Shown: in pieces, positions 24,570 through 32,863 of the stretch
Position numbering within the stretch: position 1 is the first letter of the stretch
How the letters are laid out: every line of letters begins with the position of its first letter
Source of the DNA: Paractinoplanes polyasparticus
Lineage (GTDB): Bacteria; Actinomycetota; Actinomycetes; Mycobacteriales; Micromonosporaceae
Direction of reading: 5' to 3'
Length of the DNA stretch: 64,000 bases
Assembly (NCBI RefSeq): GCF_019710575.1
Contig: NZ_JAHWFK010000038.1
Location: forward strand, 1 to 64,000
Made by a program: the position numbers and the translations under genes
Notes under the pieces: model-generated
What the model was told of the DNA's origin: nothing
The model's database searches: none
What the model saw: only the letters and a program-made list of their open reading frames with translations

Positions 24570-26963
24570 TCAGATCGGCGGGGTGGCGCGGCCGCGCATG
24601 GCGTCCCAGACCCGGGACGGTGTGAGCGGCATGTCGGCGTGGCGCACCCCGTACGGCTTGAGGGCGTCGACCACGGCGTTGACGATGGCCGGCGGTGAGC
24701 CCACCGTGGCCGATTCGCCCACGCCCTTGGCCCCGATCGGGTGGTGCGGCGACGGGGTCACCGTGTAGCCGGTCTCCCAGTCGGGCACTTCGAGCGCGGT
24801 CGGGATGAGGTAGTCCATGAGGGAGGCGCCGAGGCAGTTGCCGTCCTCGTCGAACGAGATCATCTCCATCAGGGCCATGCCGACGCCGTCGGTGAGCCCG
24901 CCGTGGATCTGCCCCTCGATGATCATCGGGTTGATCCGGGTGCCGCAGTCGTCGACGGCGATGAAGCGCCGCACCTTCACCTGCGCGGTGCCGGGGTCGA
25001 TGTCGACGACGCAGATGTACGCGCCGTGCGGGTAGGTCAGGTTGGACGGGTTGTAGCAGATCTGGGCCTCGAGCCCGCCCTCGACGCCCTCGGGCAGGTC
25101 GCCCGCGCCGTGGGCGCGCATCGCGATCTGCTGGATGGTGACCGCCTTGGCCGGGTCGCCCTTGACCTGGAACGAGCCCTTCACCCAGTCCAGGTCGGCC
25201 ACGGTCACCTCGAGCATCGCCGAGGCGATCAGCTGCGCCTTGTCGCGCACCTTGCGGGCGACCAGGGCGGCGGCCGCGCCCGAGACCGGGGTCGAGCGGC
25301 TTCCGTACGTGCCCAGGCCGAACGGCGTCTGGTCGGTGTCCCCGTGCACGACCTCGATGTCGGCCGGCGGGATGCCGATCTCCTCCGCGACGATCTGCGC
25401 GAATGTCGTCTCGTGGCCCTGCCCCTGCGTCTTCACCGACAGCCGTACGACGGCCTTGCCGGTCGGATGCACCCGGAGCTCGCAGCCGTCGGCCATGCCC
25501 AGGCCCAGGATGTCCATGTTCTTGCGCGGCCCGGCCCCGACGGCCTCGGTGAAGAACGAGATGCCGATGCCCATCAGCTCGCCGCGGGCCCGCTTCTCTT
25601 CCTGTTCGCGGCGCAGGTCGGCGTAGCCGGCGATGTCCATGGCCAGGCGCATCGTGGGCTCGTAGTTGCCCGAGTCGTAGACCCAGCCGGTCTTCGTCGT
25701 GTACGGGAACTGGTCGGGCTGGATGAAGTTCTTCAGGCGCAGCTCGGCCGGGTCCATGTCGAGCTCGGCGGCCAGGCAGTCGACGATGCGCTCGACCAGG
25801 TACACCGCCTCGGTGATGCGGAAGCTGCAGGCGTACGCGACGCCGCCCGGCGCCTTGTTGGTGTAGACGGCGGTCATCTTGCAGTAGGCGGCCTCGATGT
25901 CGTAGCTGCCGGTGAAGACGCCGAAGAAGCCGGCCGGGTATTTCACCGGCGCCGCCGTGCCGTTGAACGCGCCGTGGTCGGCGAGCACGTTGGTGCGGAT
26001 GCCCAGAATCTTGCCGTCGCGGGTGGCCGCGATCTCGCCGCGCATGATGTAGTCGCGGGCGAAGCCGGTGCTGATCAGGTTTTCCGAGCGGTCCTCCATC
26101 CACTTCACCGGCTTGCCGGTGACGATGGAGCCGACGATCGCGCAGACGTAGCCGGGGTAGATCGGCACCTTGTTGCCGAAGCCACCGCCGATGTCCGGCG
26201 CGATCACCTGGATCTTGTGTTCGGGCAGGCCGGCCACGATGGCGTAGAGCGTGCGGTGGGCGTGCGGGGCCTGGGTGGTCGACCACAGCTTGAGCTTGCC
26301 CTCGACCGCGTCGAAGTCGGCGACCGCGCCGCAGGTCTCCATCGGGGCCGGGTGCACGCGCGGGTAGACGATGTCCTGCTGGACGACGACGTCGGCGCGG
26401 GCGAAGACGGCCTCGGTCTCGTCGGCGTCGCCGGTCTCCCAGTCGAAGCAGTGGTTGTCGGCCTTGCCCTCGAGGTCGTCGCGGATCAGCGGCGCGTCCG
26501 GCGCGAGCGCCTGCCGCACATCGATGACCGGGTCGAGCACCTCGTACTCGACGTCGATCAGTTCGAGCGCGTCGCGGGCGGCGTACCGGTCCTCGGCGAC
26601 GACGAACGCGACCTCCTGCCCCTGGAAACGCACCTTGTCGGTGGCCAGCACGGCCTGCACGTCGTTGGAGAGCGTCGGCATCCAGGCCAGGCCCAGCCCC
26701 TTGAGGGTCTCGCCGGTGACGACGGCCTTGACGCCCGGCGCGGCCTCGGCGGCGCTGGTGTCGACGCTGACGACCCGGGCGTGGGCGAACGGCGAGCGCA
26801 GGATCGCGAGGTGCAGCATGCCGGGCAGTTGCACGTCGTCGGTGAAGCGGCCGCGCCCGCGCAGCAGCCGCGGGTCTTCCTTGCGCAACATGCGGCCGAA
26901 GCCGACCGGCTTCTGGTCGTTGTCGTCGAATGTTGTGGTCTTCGGCTCTTCGACTGTCGTCAT
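24570..26963 (-). CDS. coxL: Aerobic carbon monoxide dehydrogenase, large (Mo/Cu) subunit, form I
   Basis: Catalytic subunit of 797 residues of the molybdenum hydroxylase family. It oxidises CO to CO2 and passes electrons to the FeS and FAD subunits. The active-site loop is AYACSFR at residues 376-382. Its Cys (C379, codon at 25827-25829) is the ligand that bridges to copper through sulfur in form I enzymes (AYxCSFR), whereas form II enzymes have AYRGAGR. Other cofactor motifs are PDIGGGFGNK, QGQGHETTFAQI and GAKGVGESATVG, which carries the catalytic Glu. The start overlaps the coxS stop as ATGA. An open frame extends far upstream through coxS and coxM but is antisense-like noise. Confidence 0.96.
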   Translation of the reverse strand: MTTVEEPKTTTFDDNDQKPVGFGRMLRKEDPRLLRGRGRFTDDVQLPGMLHLAILRSPFAHARVVSVDTSAAEAAPGVKAVVTGETLKGLGLAWMPTLSNDVQAVLATDKVRFQGQEVAFVVAEDRYAARDALELIDVEYEVLDPVIDVRQALAPDAPLIRDDLEGKADNHCFDWETGDADETEAVFARADVVVQQDIVYPRVHPAPMETCGAVADFDAVEGKLKLWSTTQAPHAHRTLYAIVAGLPEHKIQVIAPDIGGGFGNKVPIYPGYVCAIVGSIVTGKPVKWMEDRSENLISTGFARDYIMRGEIAATRDGKILGIRTNVLADHGAFNGTAAPVKYPAGFFGVFTGSYDIEAAYCKMTAVYTNKAPGGVAYACSFRITEAVYLVERIVDCLAAELDMDPAELRLKNFIQPDQFPYTTKTGWVYDSGNYEPTMRLAMDIAGYADLRREQEEKRARGELMGIGISFFTEAVGAGPRKNMDILGLGMADGCELRVHPTGKAVVRLSVKTQGQGHETTFAQIVAEEIGIPPADIEVVHGDTDQTPFGLGTYGSRSTPVSGAAAALVARKVRDKAQLIASAMLEVTVADLDWVKGSFQVKGDPAKAVTIQQIAMRAHGAGDLPEGVEGGLEAQICYNPSNLTYPHGAYICVVDIDPGTAQVKVRRFIAVDDCGTRINPMIIEGQIHGGLTDGVGMALMEMISFDEDGNCLGASLMDYLIPTALEVPDWETGYTVTPSPHHPIGAKGVGESATVGSPPAIVNAVVDALKPYGVRHADMPLTPSRVWDAMRGRATPPI

Positions 26964-27430
26964 TTGTTCGCCGCCTCGTGAACCGACGCCCAGCGCACCG
27001 AGCGCACGATCGTCGAATAGCCCGTGCACCGGCAGATCTGCCCGCTGATGGCCTCGCGGATCTCGGCGTCGGTCGGGTCGGGATTCTTGTCGAGCAGGGC
27101 CCGGCAGGTCATCATCATGCCCGGGGTGCAGAACCCGCACTGCAGGCCGTGGCACTGCATGAAGCCCTCTTGGATCGGGTCGAGCTCGGCCCCTCTGGCC
27201 AGGCCTTCGACCGTACGGACGGCGTGCCCGTCGGCCATGGCGGCGAGCACGGTGCACGACTTGACGGGTTCTCCGTCGAGCCAGACCACGCACGTGCCGC
27301 AGTTGCTCGTGTCGCAGCCCCAGTGCGTGCCGGTCAGGCTCAGCGTGTCGCGCAGGAAGTGCACGAGCAGCAGCCGGCCCTCGATCTCGGCTGTGACCTC
27401 GACGTCGTTGACGGTCATCGTGACCTGCAT
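26960..27430 (-). CDS. coxS: Carbon monoxide dehydrogenase small (2Fe-2S) subunit
   Basis: Iron-sulfur subunit of 156 residues that carries two [2Fe-2S] clusters. The plant-ferredoxin-type cluster ligands are in GCDTSNCGTCVVWLDG with a fourth Cys in VKSCTVLA. The helical domain ligands are in CGFCTPGMMM and ICRCTGY. It relays electrons from the Mo/Cu site to FAD. Three bases separate it from coxM upstream, and it overlaps coxL downstream. Confidence 0.96.
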   Translation of the reverse strand: MQVTMTVNDVEVTAEIEGRLLLVHFLRDTLSLTGTHWGCDTSNCGTCVVWLDGEPVKSCTVLAAMADGHAVRTVEGLARGAELDPIQEGFMQCHGLQCGFCTPGMMMTCRALLDKNPDPTDAEIREAISGQICRCTGYSTIVRSVRWASVHEAANK

Positions 27431-27433
27431 GAT

Positions 27434-28309
27434 TCAGCTCCTCGCCCGGGCCACGGCGGTGCGCAGCGTCCGCCTGGTCAACTCGTCGGCGAGGTGGCGC
27501 TTGTAGTCGGCGCTGCCCCGCTGGTCGGTGGCCGGGTCGCAGCTGCGTGCCGCGATCGCGCCGGCCTGCTCGTACAGATCCTCGGCGGGCTCGCGGCCCC
27601 GCAGCGCGGCCGAGAGCTCCGGGATGCCGGTGGTGTTGGGACCGACGGCTGCCAGCCCCACCCGGGCGTCGGCGATCGTGCCGTCGGCGGTCAGCCACAC
27701 CGCGGCGCCGGCCGAGACCACGGCCCAGTCGCCGGCGCGGCGCTCGACCTTCTCGTACGCGCTGCCGCCACCCGGCCGCAGCGGCAGACGGATCTCGGTC
27801 AGCATCTCGTCGTCGCCGACCGCCGTCTCGTACGGGCCGACGTGGAACTCCTCCATCGTCACGACCCGCTCCGAGCCGCCCGGCCCGCGGATGACGCAGC
27901 TCGCGTCGAGCGTCGTGCACACCGCCGACAGGTCTTCCGACGGGTCGGCCTGGCACAGCGAGCCGCCCAGCGTGCCGCGGTTGCGGACGACGGGGTCGGC
28001 GATCACGCGCTCGGCGTCGCGGAAGATCGGGAACGCGGCCGCCAGCTCGTCGGACTCGAGCAGCTCGCGGTGACGGGTCAGCGCACCTATGCGTACCTCG
28101 TCGCCGGTGAGCCGGATGTAGCCCAGCTCGGCGTGCAACGGGTTGATGTCGATCAGATAGTCGAAGTTCGCCAGCCGCAGCTTCATCATCGGCAGCAGGC
28201 TGTGACCGCCCGCGACCAGACGCGCTGAGCTGCCCAGACGTTCCAGCAGACCGATGGCCTGGTCCACACTGGTGGCACGCTCGTACTCGAACGGAGCCGG
28301 CACCTGCAC
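27434..28309 (-). CDS. coxM: Carbon monoxide dehydrogenase medium (FAD) subunit
   Basis: Flavoprotein of 291 residues. FAD-binding motifs are AGGHSLLPMMKLR near the N-terminus and GTLGGSLCQADPSED in the middle. It passes electrons from the FeS clusters to the quinone pool. I place the start at GTG 28309 because AGGAGG lies six bases upstream; the protein then begins VQVPAPFEYERATS like other CoxM proteins. An in-frame ATG at 28336 would absorb the ribosome site. It is the first gene of the cox operon. Confidence 0.94.
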   Translation of the reverse strand: MQVPAPFEYERATSVDQAIGLLERLGSSARLVAGGHSLLPMMKLRLANFDYLIDINPLHAELGYIRLTGDEVRIGALTRHRELLESDELAAAFPIFRDAERVIADPVVRNRGTLGGSLCQADPSEDLSAVCTTLDASCVIRGPGGSERVVTMEEFHVGPYETAVGDDEMLTEIRLPLRPGGGSAYEKVERRAGDWAVVSAGAAVWLTADGTIADARVGLAAVGPNTTGIPELSAALRGREPAEDLYEQAGAIAARSCDPATDQRGSADYKRHLADELTRRTLRTAVARARS

Positions 28310-28334
28310 CCTGCACCTCCTGCGATTGCCGAGC

Positions 28335-28362
28335 ATCTTTCCTGAGGCCGGTCCAATGTCAA
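28335..28362 (-). promoter_or_regulatory. Promoter of the cox operon
   Basis: On the minus strand, TTGACA (plus 28357-28362) is followed after 16 bases by AAAGAT (plus 28335-28340). This predicts a start near 28328 and a short leader of about 20 bases ahead of coxM's AGGAGG and GTG. The perfect -35 and weak -10 are consistent with an activated promoter. Confidence 0.55.
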
Positions 28363-28367
28363 CAGCT

Positions 28368-28387
28368 ACCTAAGAGATGCCTTAGGT
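28368..28387. promoter_or_regulatory. Inverted repeat upstream of the cox promoter
   Basis: ACCTAAG (28368-28374) and CTTAGGT (28381-28387) form perfect 7-bp arms around AGATGC, ending six bases upstream of the -35 element. That places its centre near -50, a typical activator position. The cognate regulator is not encoded beside it. Confidence 0.6.
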
Positions 28388-28659
28388 TGCTCTGCGTAGT
28401 CGCTCGGGGGTGCCCGGTCGGCCCGGAATCGTCGGCGATCCGCACGAATTGGGTGACGAGGCTCACCCGTTGGCCCGCCGGAAATCGCGCCGGTCACTCC
28501 CTGCTGATGCCCGATGTCCGGAACGACTTCGGACGGGGATTCCGATCCGTGACAACTGTTGCCACCGGGACGGCTGCGAAAGGGTCAGATTCGCCGACCG
28601 CGGCCGATCGTCATCCTGTGCCGCCCCGGGACGCCGAGTCCCGCCCACCTGTGGGCGGC
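28388..28659. other. Non-coding stretch between cox promoter and riboswitch
   Basis: No convincing gene: open frames here lack ribosome sites and family features. Near its right end CCGCCCAC (28641-28648) and GTGGGCGG (28651-28658) form an 18-bp palindrome just ahead of the riboswitch. It may be a protein-binding site for the promoter of the NlpC/P60 transcript. Confidence 0.5.
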
Positions 28660-28664
28660 CCGAC

Positions 28665-28797
28665 CTGACACCGACAGGAAACTTCAGTGGGCGGGAACGG
28701 GGGAACCACATCGCCGGTCCACGGACCGGCTCGGGGTGAGGTCGCGCGAGCGACGGGCCGCCTTCAGGCCTAATCCGACAGCTAACCTCGCAGGCGG
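28665..28797 (+). promoter_or_regulatory. ydaO-yuaA type (cyclic di-AMP) riboswitch
   Basis: The leader of the NlpC/P60 gene shows the conserved blocks of this class: GGGGAACC (28700-28707), GGGGTGA (28733-28739), and GACAGCTAACCTCGCAGGCG (28777-28796), the near-invariant 3' signature. Hairpins lie between them (GCCGGTCC/GGACCGGC at 28713-28730, and GGCCGCC/GGCCT-type near 28755-28770). The class senses c-di-AMP and in actinobacteria usually controls cell-wall hydrolases, as here. Confidence 0.9.
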
Positions 28798-28817
28798 TTG
28801 AAGGACCGAGGATCGTC

Positions 28818-29297
28818 TTGTCTTTCCCCATGACGCTGCGCCGCCTGCTGCTCATCGCCGCGGCGGCAGTCATCGCCACCACCACGCTCGTCTGCCCCTC
28901 GGCGGCCTCGGCGGCACCCACAGCCTCAGCGGTCGTCGCCGCCCGCGGGCTCAAGGTCGTCGCCTTCGCCCGGGCCCAGAACGGCAAGCCCTACCGGTAC
29001 GGCGCTCAGGGACCGAGCGCGTTCGACTGCTCCGGGCTCGCCGGTTTCGCGTACGCCAAGGCCGGTAAGAGACTGCCTCGCACGGCGCAGGCCCAGTACC
29101 GAGCCGCCCGCAGGATCACCAGCGCGGCGGCCCGCCCCGGCGACCTGGTCTTCTGGGTCTCGGGCAGCCGCGCCTACCACGTGGCCGTCTACGCGGGCGC
29201 CGGCCAGGTCTGGCACGCACCCAAGCCCGGCGACCGCGTCAAACTGGCCAAGATCTGGAACTGGAAACAGGTCCGCTTCGCCCGCGTCGCCGGCTGA
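28818..29297 (+). CDS. Secreted NlpC/P60 peptidoglycan hydrolase (C40)
   Basis: Exported endopeptidase of 159 residues that cleaves peptidoglycan stem peptides. The signal peptide spans about 1-32 (LRRLLLIAAAAVIATTTLVC ... SAASAAP). The NlpC/P60 domain fills the rest, with catalytic Cys in FDCSGLAGFAYAKAG, His in RAYHVAVYAGAG and the third polar residue in VWHAPKPGD. The start is TTG at 28818, five bases after GAGGA; ATG at 28830 is in frame but farther from a ribosome site. Expression is expected to respond to c-di-AMP through the leader riboswitch. Confidence 0.9.
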   Translation: MSFPMTLRRLLLIAAAAVIATTTLVCPSAASAAPTASAVVAARGLKVVAFARAQNGKPYRYGAQGPSAFDCSGLAGFAYAKAGKRLPRTAQAQYRAARRITSAAARPGDLVFWVSGSRAYHVAVYAGAGQVWHAPKPGDRVKLAKIWNWKQVRFARVAG

Positions 29298-29308
29298 CGG
29301 GCCGGCCG

Positions 29309-30217
29309 TCAGAGGTGGTTCTCGTAGAACGTGACAAGCCGCTCGACGGCGGGTTCGACGTATTCGGGGACGTCATACATCTCGTAGTGGCGGGCGCCGG
29401 GGATGACCAGGCGGTCGACCGGGTTCGGCGCCAGTTTCCAGAGCCGTTCGGCGGCGGTGTCGAAGCCGGTGCCGTCCAGGTGCTCGGCCAGGACGAGTTG
29501 CAGTGGCTGGGTCAGGAGCTGGTCGACGAGGTGGAAGGAGTCGAAGCCGATCAGCAGGGAGTCCCCGCGGGACAGGCGGCGGTTGGTCGAGTGCTCGTTG
29601 CGGCCGCGGTCGGTGCGGTAATAGGTGATCGCCTGGAGCAGGTCGACGTCGGTCACGCCGGCGGCCTCGGCGTCCGCCAGGGTGTCGGGCAGCCAGTTCT
29701 CACGGGTGAGCACACCGGTGCGAACCTCTTCGAGGCGCGCTCCGGCCATCGCGTCGAGCGCGGCCGCCGGGCCGTCCGGCTGGAAGCCACGGAATGACGC
29801 ACCCATGTCGCCCGGGTCGACCACGCCGACTGCTTTGATGCGGTGGTCGGTGCGGGCGGTGAAAATCGCGTAGCCGCCGCCGGCGCAGATGCCGAGGACG
29901 CCGATGCGGTGCGGGTCGATCCCGGGGACCGCGGCGAGGGCGTCGATGGCGTACGAGATGTCCTCGCTGCGCCGGTAGGGGTCTTCCAGGTCGCGGGGTT
30001 CGCCGCCGCTCTGGCCCTGATGGGCGGGGTCGAAGACCAGCGCGGCGATGTTGCGGGCGGCGAGGCGGGAGGCGTAGTTGGCGCCGATCTGTTCCTTGAC
30101 GCTGCTGCCCGGCGTGGACAGCACGACGGCGCTCAGCGCTCCGCTCTCGTCGAAGTCGGCGGGCAGGTGCAGTTCGGCCGCGAGCTCGATCGGCCCGCGC
30201 GGGATGGTGAGGTGCAT
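29309..30217 (-). CDS. Alpha/beta hydrolase (YcjY-like) with a Cys nucleophile
   Basis: Cytosolic alpha/beta hydrolase of 302 residues. The nucleophile elbow is VLGICAGGGYA, with Cys in place of Ser, as in COG1073/YcjY-like and dienelactone-hydrolase-like proteins. The acid is probably in FDPAHQGQSGG or the later VLAEHLDGTGFD, and the catalytic His in IPGARHYEMYD. The substrate is unknown. The start is ATG 30217 with AAAGG upstream; a GTG-type extension to 30259 lacks support. It lies about 100 bases downstream of the acyl-CoA synthetase gene on the same strand and may be part of that unit. Confidence 0.85.
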   Translation of the reverse strand: MHLTIPRGPIELAAELHLPADFDESGALSAVVLSTPGSSVKEQIGANYASRLAARNIAALVFDPAHQGQSGGEPRDLEDPYRRSEDISYAIDALAAVPGIDPHRIGVLGICAGGGYAIFTARTDHRIKAVGVVDPGDMGASFRGFQPDGPAAALDAMAGARLEEVRTGVLTRENWLPDTLADAEAAGVTDVDLLQAITYYRTDRGRNEHSTNRRLSRGDSLLIGFDSFHLVDQLLTQPLQLVLAEHLDGTGFDTAAERLWKLAPNPVDRLVIPGARHYEMYDVPEYVEPAVERLVTFYENHL

Positions 30218-30318
30218 CGGAATGGGCCTTTCGAGCGGGTGCGGAGGTTCAGGAGACACCGTGTTCCCGGAACATGGTCAAGCGGTCGTGCTCAGGACGC
30301 GCAGGGCCGGCTGAGGGC

Positions 30319-31644
30319 TCACCGGAGGGCTCCCTTCTGGACCTTGCCCATCGCGTTGCGCGGCAAGGCGTCGAGCAGGCGCACGGCCCGGGGGCGCTTG
30401 TGGGCGGCCAGGCGGCCGGCGACCCAGGCGATCAGGTCGCGCTCGGTGACGCCTTCGGCGACTACGTACGCGGTGATCTGCTCTCCGAGGTCTGGGTGGG
30501 GTGTGCCGACGACGGCCGCCTCCCGCACCGCGGGGTGCAGCAGCAGCGCGTCCTCGACCTCACCGGCGCCGACGCGGTAGCCGCCGGTCTTGATGAGGTC
30601 GGTCGAGGCGCGGCCGACGATGCGGTGCCAGCCGTCGGCGCCGATCGTCGCGACGTCGCCGGTGACGAACCACCCCTCGGGTCTCGCCCGGCCCAGGTAG
30701 CCGTCGAACAGGGTGGCCCCGCGCACCTGCAGGTGGCCGATCGTGTCCGGCTCGTCGAGGGGGTCGCCGGCGTCGCCGACCAGGCGGGTCTCGACGCCGG
30801 GGATCGGGAGGCCGACCTGCCCCGGGCGGCGTTCGCCGTCGGCCCGGGCGCTCACCGTGATCAGGGTCTCGGTCATGCCGTAGCGCTCGACCGGCGCCTG
30901 GCCGGTCAGGGTGCGGAGCTCGTCGAAGACCGGGGCGGGCAGGGGCGCGCTGCCGGAGACGAGCAGGCGGGCCGGGCGCAGGGCGCGGGCCTCGGTCGGG
31001 GCGGCGCAGACCCGGGACCAGACGGTGGGGACGCCGAAGTACATCGTGCCGGGCGTGCCCGCGTACGCCTGGGGTGTGGGTCGGCCGGTGTGCGCCAGGC
31101 GGGAGCCGATCCGCAGTGGGCCGAGCACGCCCAGCACCAGGCCGTGCACGTGGAAGAGCGGGAGGCCGTGCACGAGAGTGTCGCCGGCGGTCCACTGCCA
31201 GACCTGCGCGAGGGCGTCGAGGTCGGCGGCGAGGGCGCGGCGCGAAATCACGGCGCCCTTGGGTGGGCCGGTCGTGCCGCTGGTGTACAGAACCAGGGCC
31301 GGCGCGTCGGGATCGGGCTCGTCCGGAACACCGTCATCGGCGCCGGTGGGGTGGGCCTCGATCAGCTCGGCCCCGGAGTCCCCGAGGATGTGGGCCTGCT
31401 CCAGCTCGCCGGCGTCGGGCGGCACGGGCACGACGGGCACGCCGGCCAGCAGCGCGGCGGTGATCACGACGACGGTGTCGACGGTGGGCGTGGCCCGCAC
31501 GGCCACCATCCGGCGGCCGGTGATCTCGGCGGCCAGCGCGGACGCTCGTCCCAGCAGCTCGTGCCGCGAGAGCGCCGACTGCGGGTCGCGTACGGCATCG
31601 GCCTGGTCGGCGTCGTCGTGCAGGGCGCCCAGCAGGCGGGTCAT
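30319..31644 (-). CDS. Acyl-CoA synthetase (AMP-binding, malonyl-CoA synthetase-like)
   Basis: ANL-superfamily ligase of 441 residues, which is short. The P-loop-like motif is LVLYTSGTTGPPKGAVISRR, A5 is VERYGMTET, A7/A8 are GWFVTGDVATIGADGW then RIVGRASTDLIKTGGYRVG, and the catalytic Lys is in LPRNAMGKVQKGAL. Close relatives in actinobacteria are annotated as malonyl-CoA or short-chain acyl-CoA synthetases, but the substrate is not fixed by sequence. It overlaps the preceding unknown gene as ATGA, forming an operon with that gene and a TetR regulator. Confidence 0.9.
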   Translation of the reverse strand: MTRLLGALHDDADQADAVRDPQSALSRHELLGRASALAAEITGRRMVAVRATPTVDTVVVITAALLAGVPVVPVPPDAGELEQAHILGDSGAELIEAHPTGADDGVPDEPDPDAPALVLYTSGTTGPPKGAVISRRALAADLDALAQVWQWTAGDTLVHGLPLFHVHGLVLGVLGPLRIGSRLAHTGRPTPQAYAGTPGTMYFGVPTVWSRVCAAPTEARALRPARLLVSGSAPLPAPVFDELRTLTGQAPVERYGMTETLITVSARADGERRPGQVGLPIPGVETRLVGDAGDPLDEPDTIGHLQVRGATLFDGYLGRARPEGWFVTGDVATIGADGWHRIVGRASTDLIKTGGYRVGAGEVEDALLLHPAVREAAVVGTPHPDLGEQITAYVVAEGVTERDLIAWVAGRLAAHKRPRAVRLLDALPRNAMGKVQKGALR

Positions 31645-32219
31645 CGGGCCTCCCCGAGCTGGGTGACCAGCGGGGCGAGCAGGTCGTTGAGCTCCCGGAC
31701 GAGCACCGTGACCGTGCGCTCGGCCAGGTCGGGCAGCTCCGGACCGGCGTCCTCGGGGATCCGGGGAAGGTCGGCCAGCGGCAGGGGCGCCTCGGCGGTC
31801 AGGGTGGAACGCAGGTGCGGGACGCGGCTGAGCTCCTCGGCCGAGGGCGCGAGGAACTGGCCGAACGTCTCGGGCCACCCCCGCCAGCCCCGGTCCTGCG
31901 TCCACGCCCGCGAACCGGTCAGCTCGGCCGGCCACGGCGCGACCAGTTCGGCGGTGACGGTGAGCGAGCCGTCCCAGGTGTTGCGCCGGCAGGTGGCCCG
32001 CAGCACCCGGCGATGCAGGCGCACGAAGCCCGGATCGAGGTGGGGCGGGGTGGCCAGCCGCCACGCCACACAGGCGAAGCCGACCGGCGAGATGTCACCC
32101 CAGCAGTCGCCGAACTCCTTGGCGTGCACCCAGACGTGCTCGGCGAACCGGCTGCGTCCCAGCCCCGCGTTCTCCCGGTCGTAGTGATGATCGATCCAGG
32201 CGAAGGTCAGCGGAGCCAT
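31641..32219 (-). CDS. Conserved-looking protein of unknown function
   Basis: Protein of 192 residues that I do not recognise. It is rich in Trp (FAWIDHHYDRENAG, DCWGDISPVGFACVAWRL, RRNTWDGSLTVTAELVAPWP, RGWRGWPETFGQFL) and ends in a predicted helix (RTVTVLVRELNDLLAPLVTQ). No signal peptide or membrane helix is visible. It lies between a TetR regulator (9-base gap) and an acyl-CoA synthetase (ATGA overlap), so it probably acts on the same acyl substrate. Confidence 0.75.
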   Translation of the reverse strand: MAPLTFAWIDHHYDRENAGLGRSRFAEHVWVHAKEFGDCWGDISPVGFACVAWRLATPPHLDPGFVRLHRRVLRATCRRNTWDGSLTVTAELVAPWPAELTGSRAWTQDRGWRGWPETFGQFLAPSAEELSRVPHLRSTLTAEAPLPLADLPRIPEDAGPELPDLAERTVTVLVRELNDLLAPLVTQLGEAR

Positions 32220-32228
32220 CCGCTCACC

Positions 32229-32789
32229 TTAAGGCTGGGGTCGGAGGCCGTCGAAGACTATGGCCAGGACCCGGGATCGCAGGGCGGCGCCGTCGGTGTC
32301 CAGCTCGGGGACCCGCGAGACGGCGAGCATCAGCGCGACCAGCTCCGGAACGGTGACGTCGGCACGGATCGCGCCCTCGGCCTGGGCCCGGGACAGCAGC
32401 GACCCCAGGGCCCGCGGCAGCTGCTCGCGGGCCGGGGTGAGCGCATCGCGCAGGTTGCTCGCCGCGAAGGCGTCGGCCCAGGCCTGCTTGCCCGCGGCCA
32501 CCTCGGCCACCCGGCTCAGGAAGACCCAGATCGCCTCGCCCGCGTCCTCGGCCCCGACCAGTTCCTCGGCCTCCTCGCCGAAGCGTCGCAGCCGTTCGCG
32601 GAAGACCGCCTCGATGAGCGCCGCCTTGGTCGGGAAGTGCCGGAAGACGGTGCCGATGCCGACCCCGGCCGCCCGGGCGACCGCTTCCGTGGAGACCGCC
32701 GTGCCTCGCGCCACGAACACTTGCTCGGCCGCGGCCAGAACGCGGGACCGATTACGCAACGCATCAGCACGCGGCGCGCGTGCGGTCAT
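32229..32789 (-). CDS. TetR/AcrR-family regulator
   Basis: Regulator of 186 residues with the TetR helix-turn-helix (RVLAAAEQVFVARGTAVSTE, then VARAAGVGIGTVFRHFPTKA). The C-terminal domain (SRVAEVAAGKQAWADAFAAS ... LVALMLAVSRVPE) resembles TetR_C_33-type ligand domains. It leads the operon with the unknown 192-residue protein and the acyl-CoA synthetase, so the inducer may be an acyl-CoA. A perfect 14-bp palindrome lies about 75 bases upstream. Confidence 0.92.
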   Translation of the reverse strand: MTARAPRADALRNRSRVLAAAEQVFVARGTAVSTEAVARAAGVGIGTVFRHFPTKAALIEAVFRERLRRFGEEAEELVGAEDAGEAIWVFLSRVAEVAAGKQAWADAFAASNLRDALTPAREQLPRALGSLLSRAQAEGAIRADVTVPELVALMLAVSRVPELDTDGAALRSRVLAIVFDGLRPQP

Positions 32790-32863
32790 GGTTCACACTC
32801 CTGTCCGATTTATTGCTTTGGCCGCCGGTTGACCGTTCATCAGCCTAGCGTCCCCTTTGTAAC

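Noticed and set aside
28368..28387. DtxR/IdeR iron box
   Set aside because: The arms read CCTAAG...CTTAGG, the reverse of the TTAGG...CCTAA order of iron boxes, and no iron gene is nearby.
28387..28668. Open frame of 93 codons upstream of the riboswitch
   Set aside because: No ribosome site or family features, and it runs into a palindrome and the riboswitch leader.
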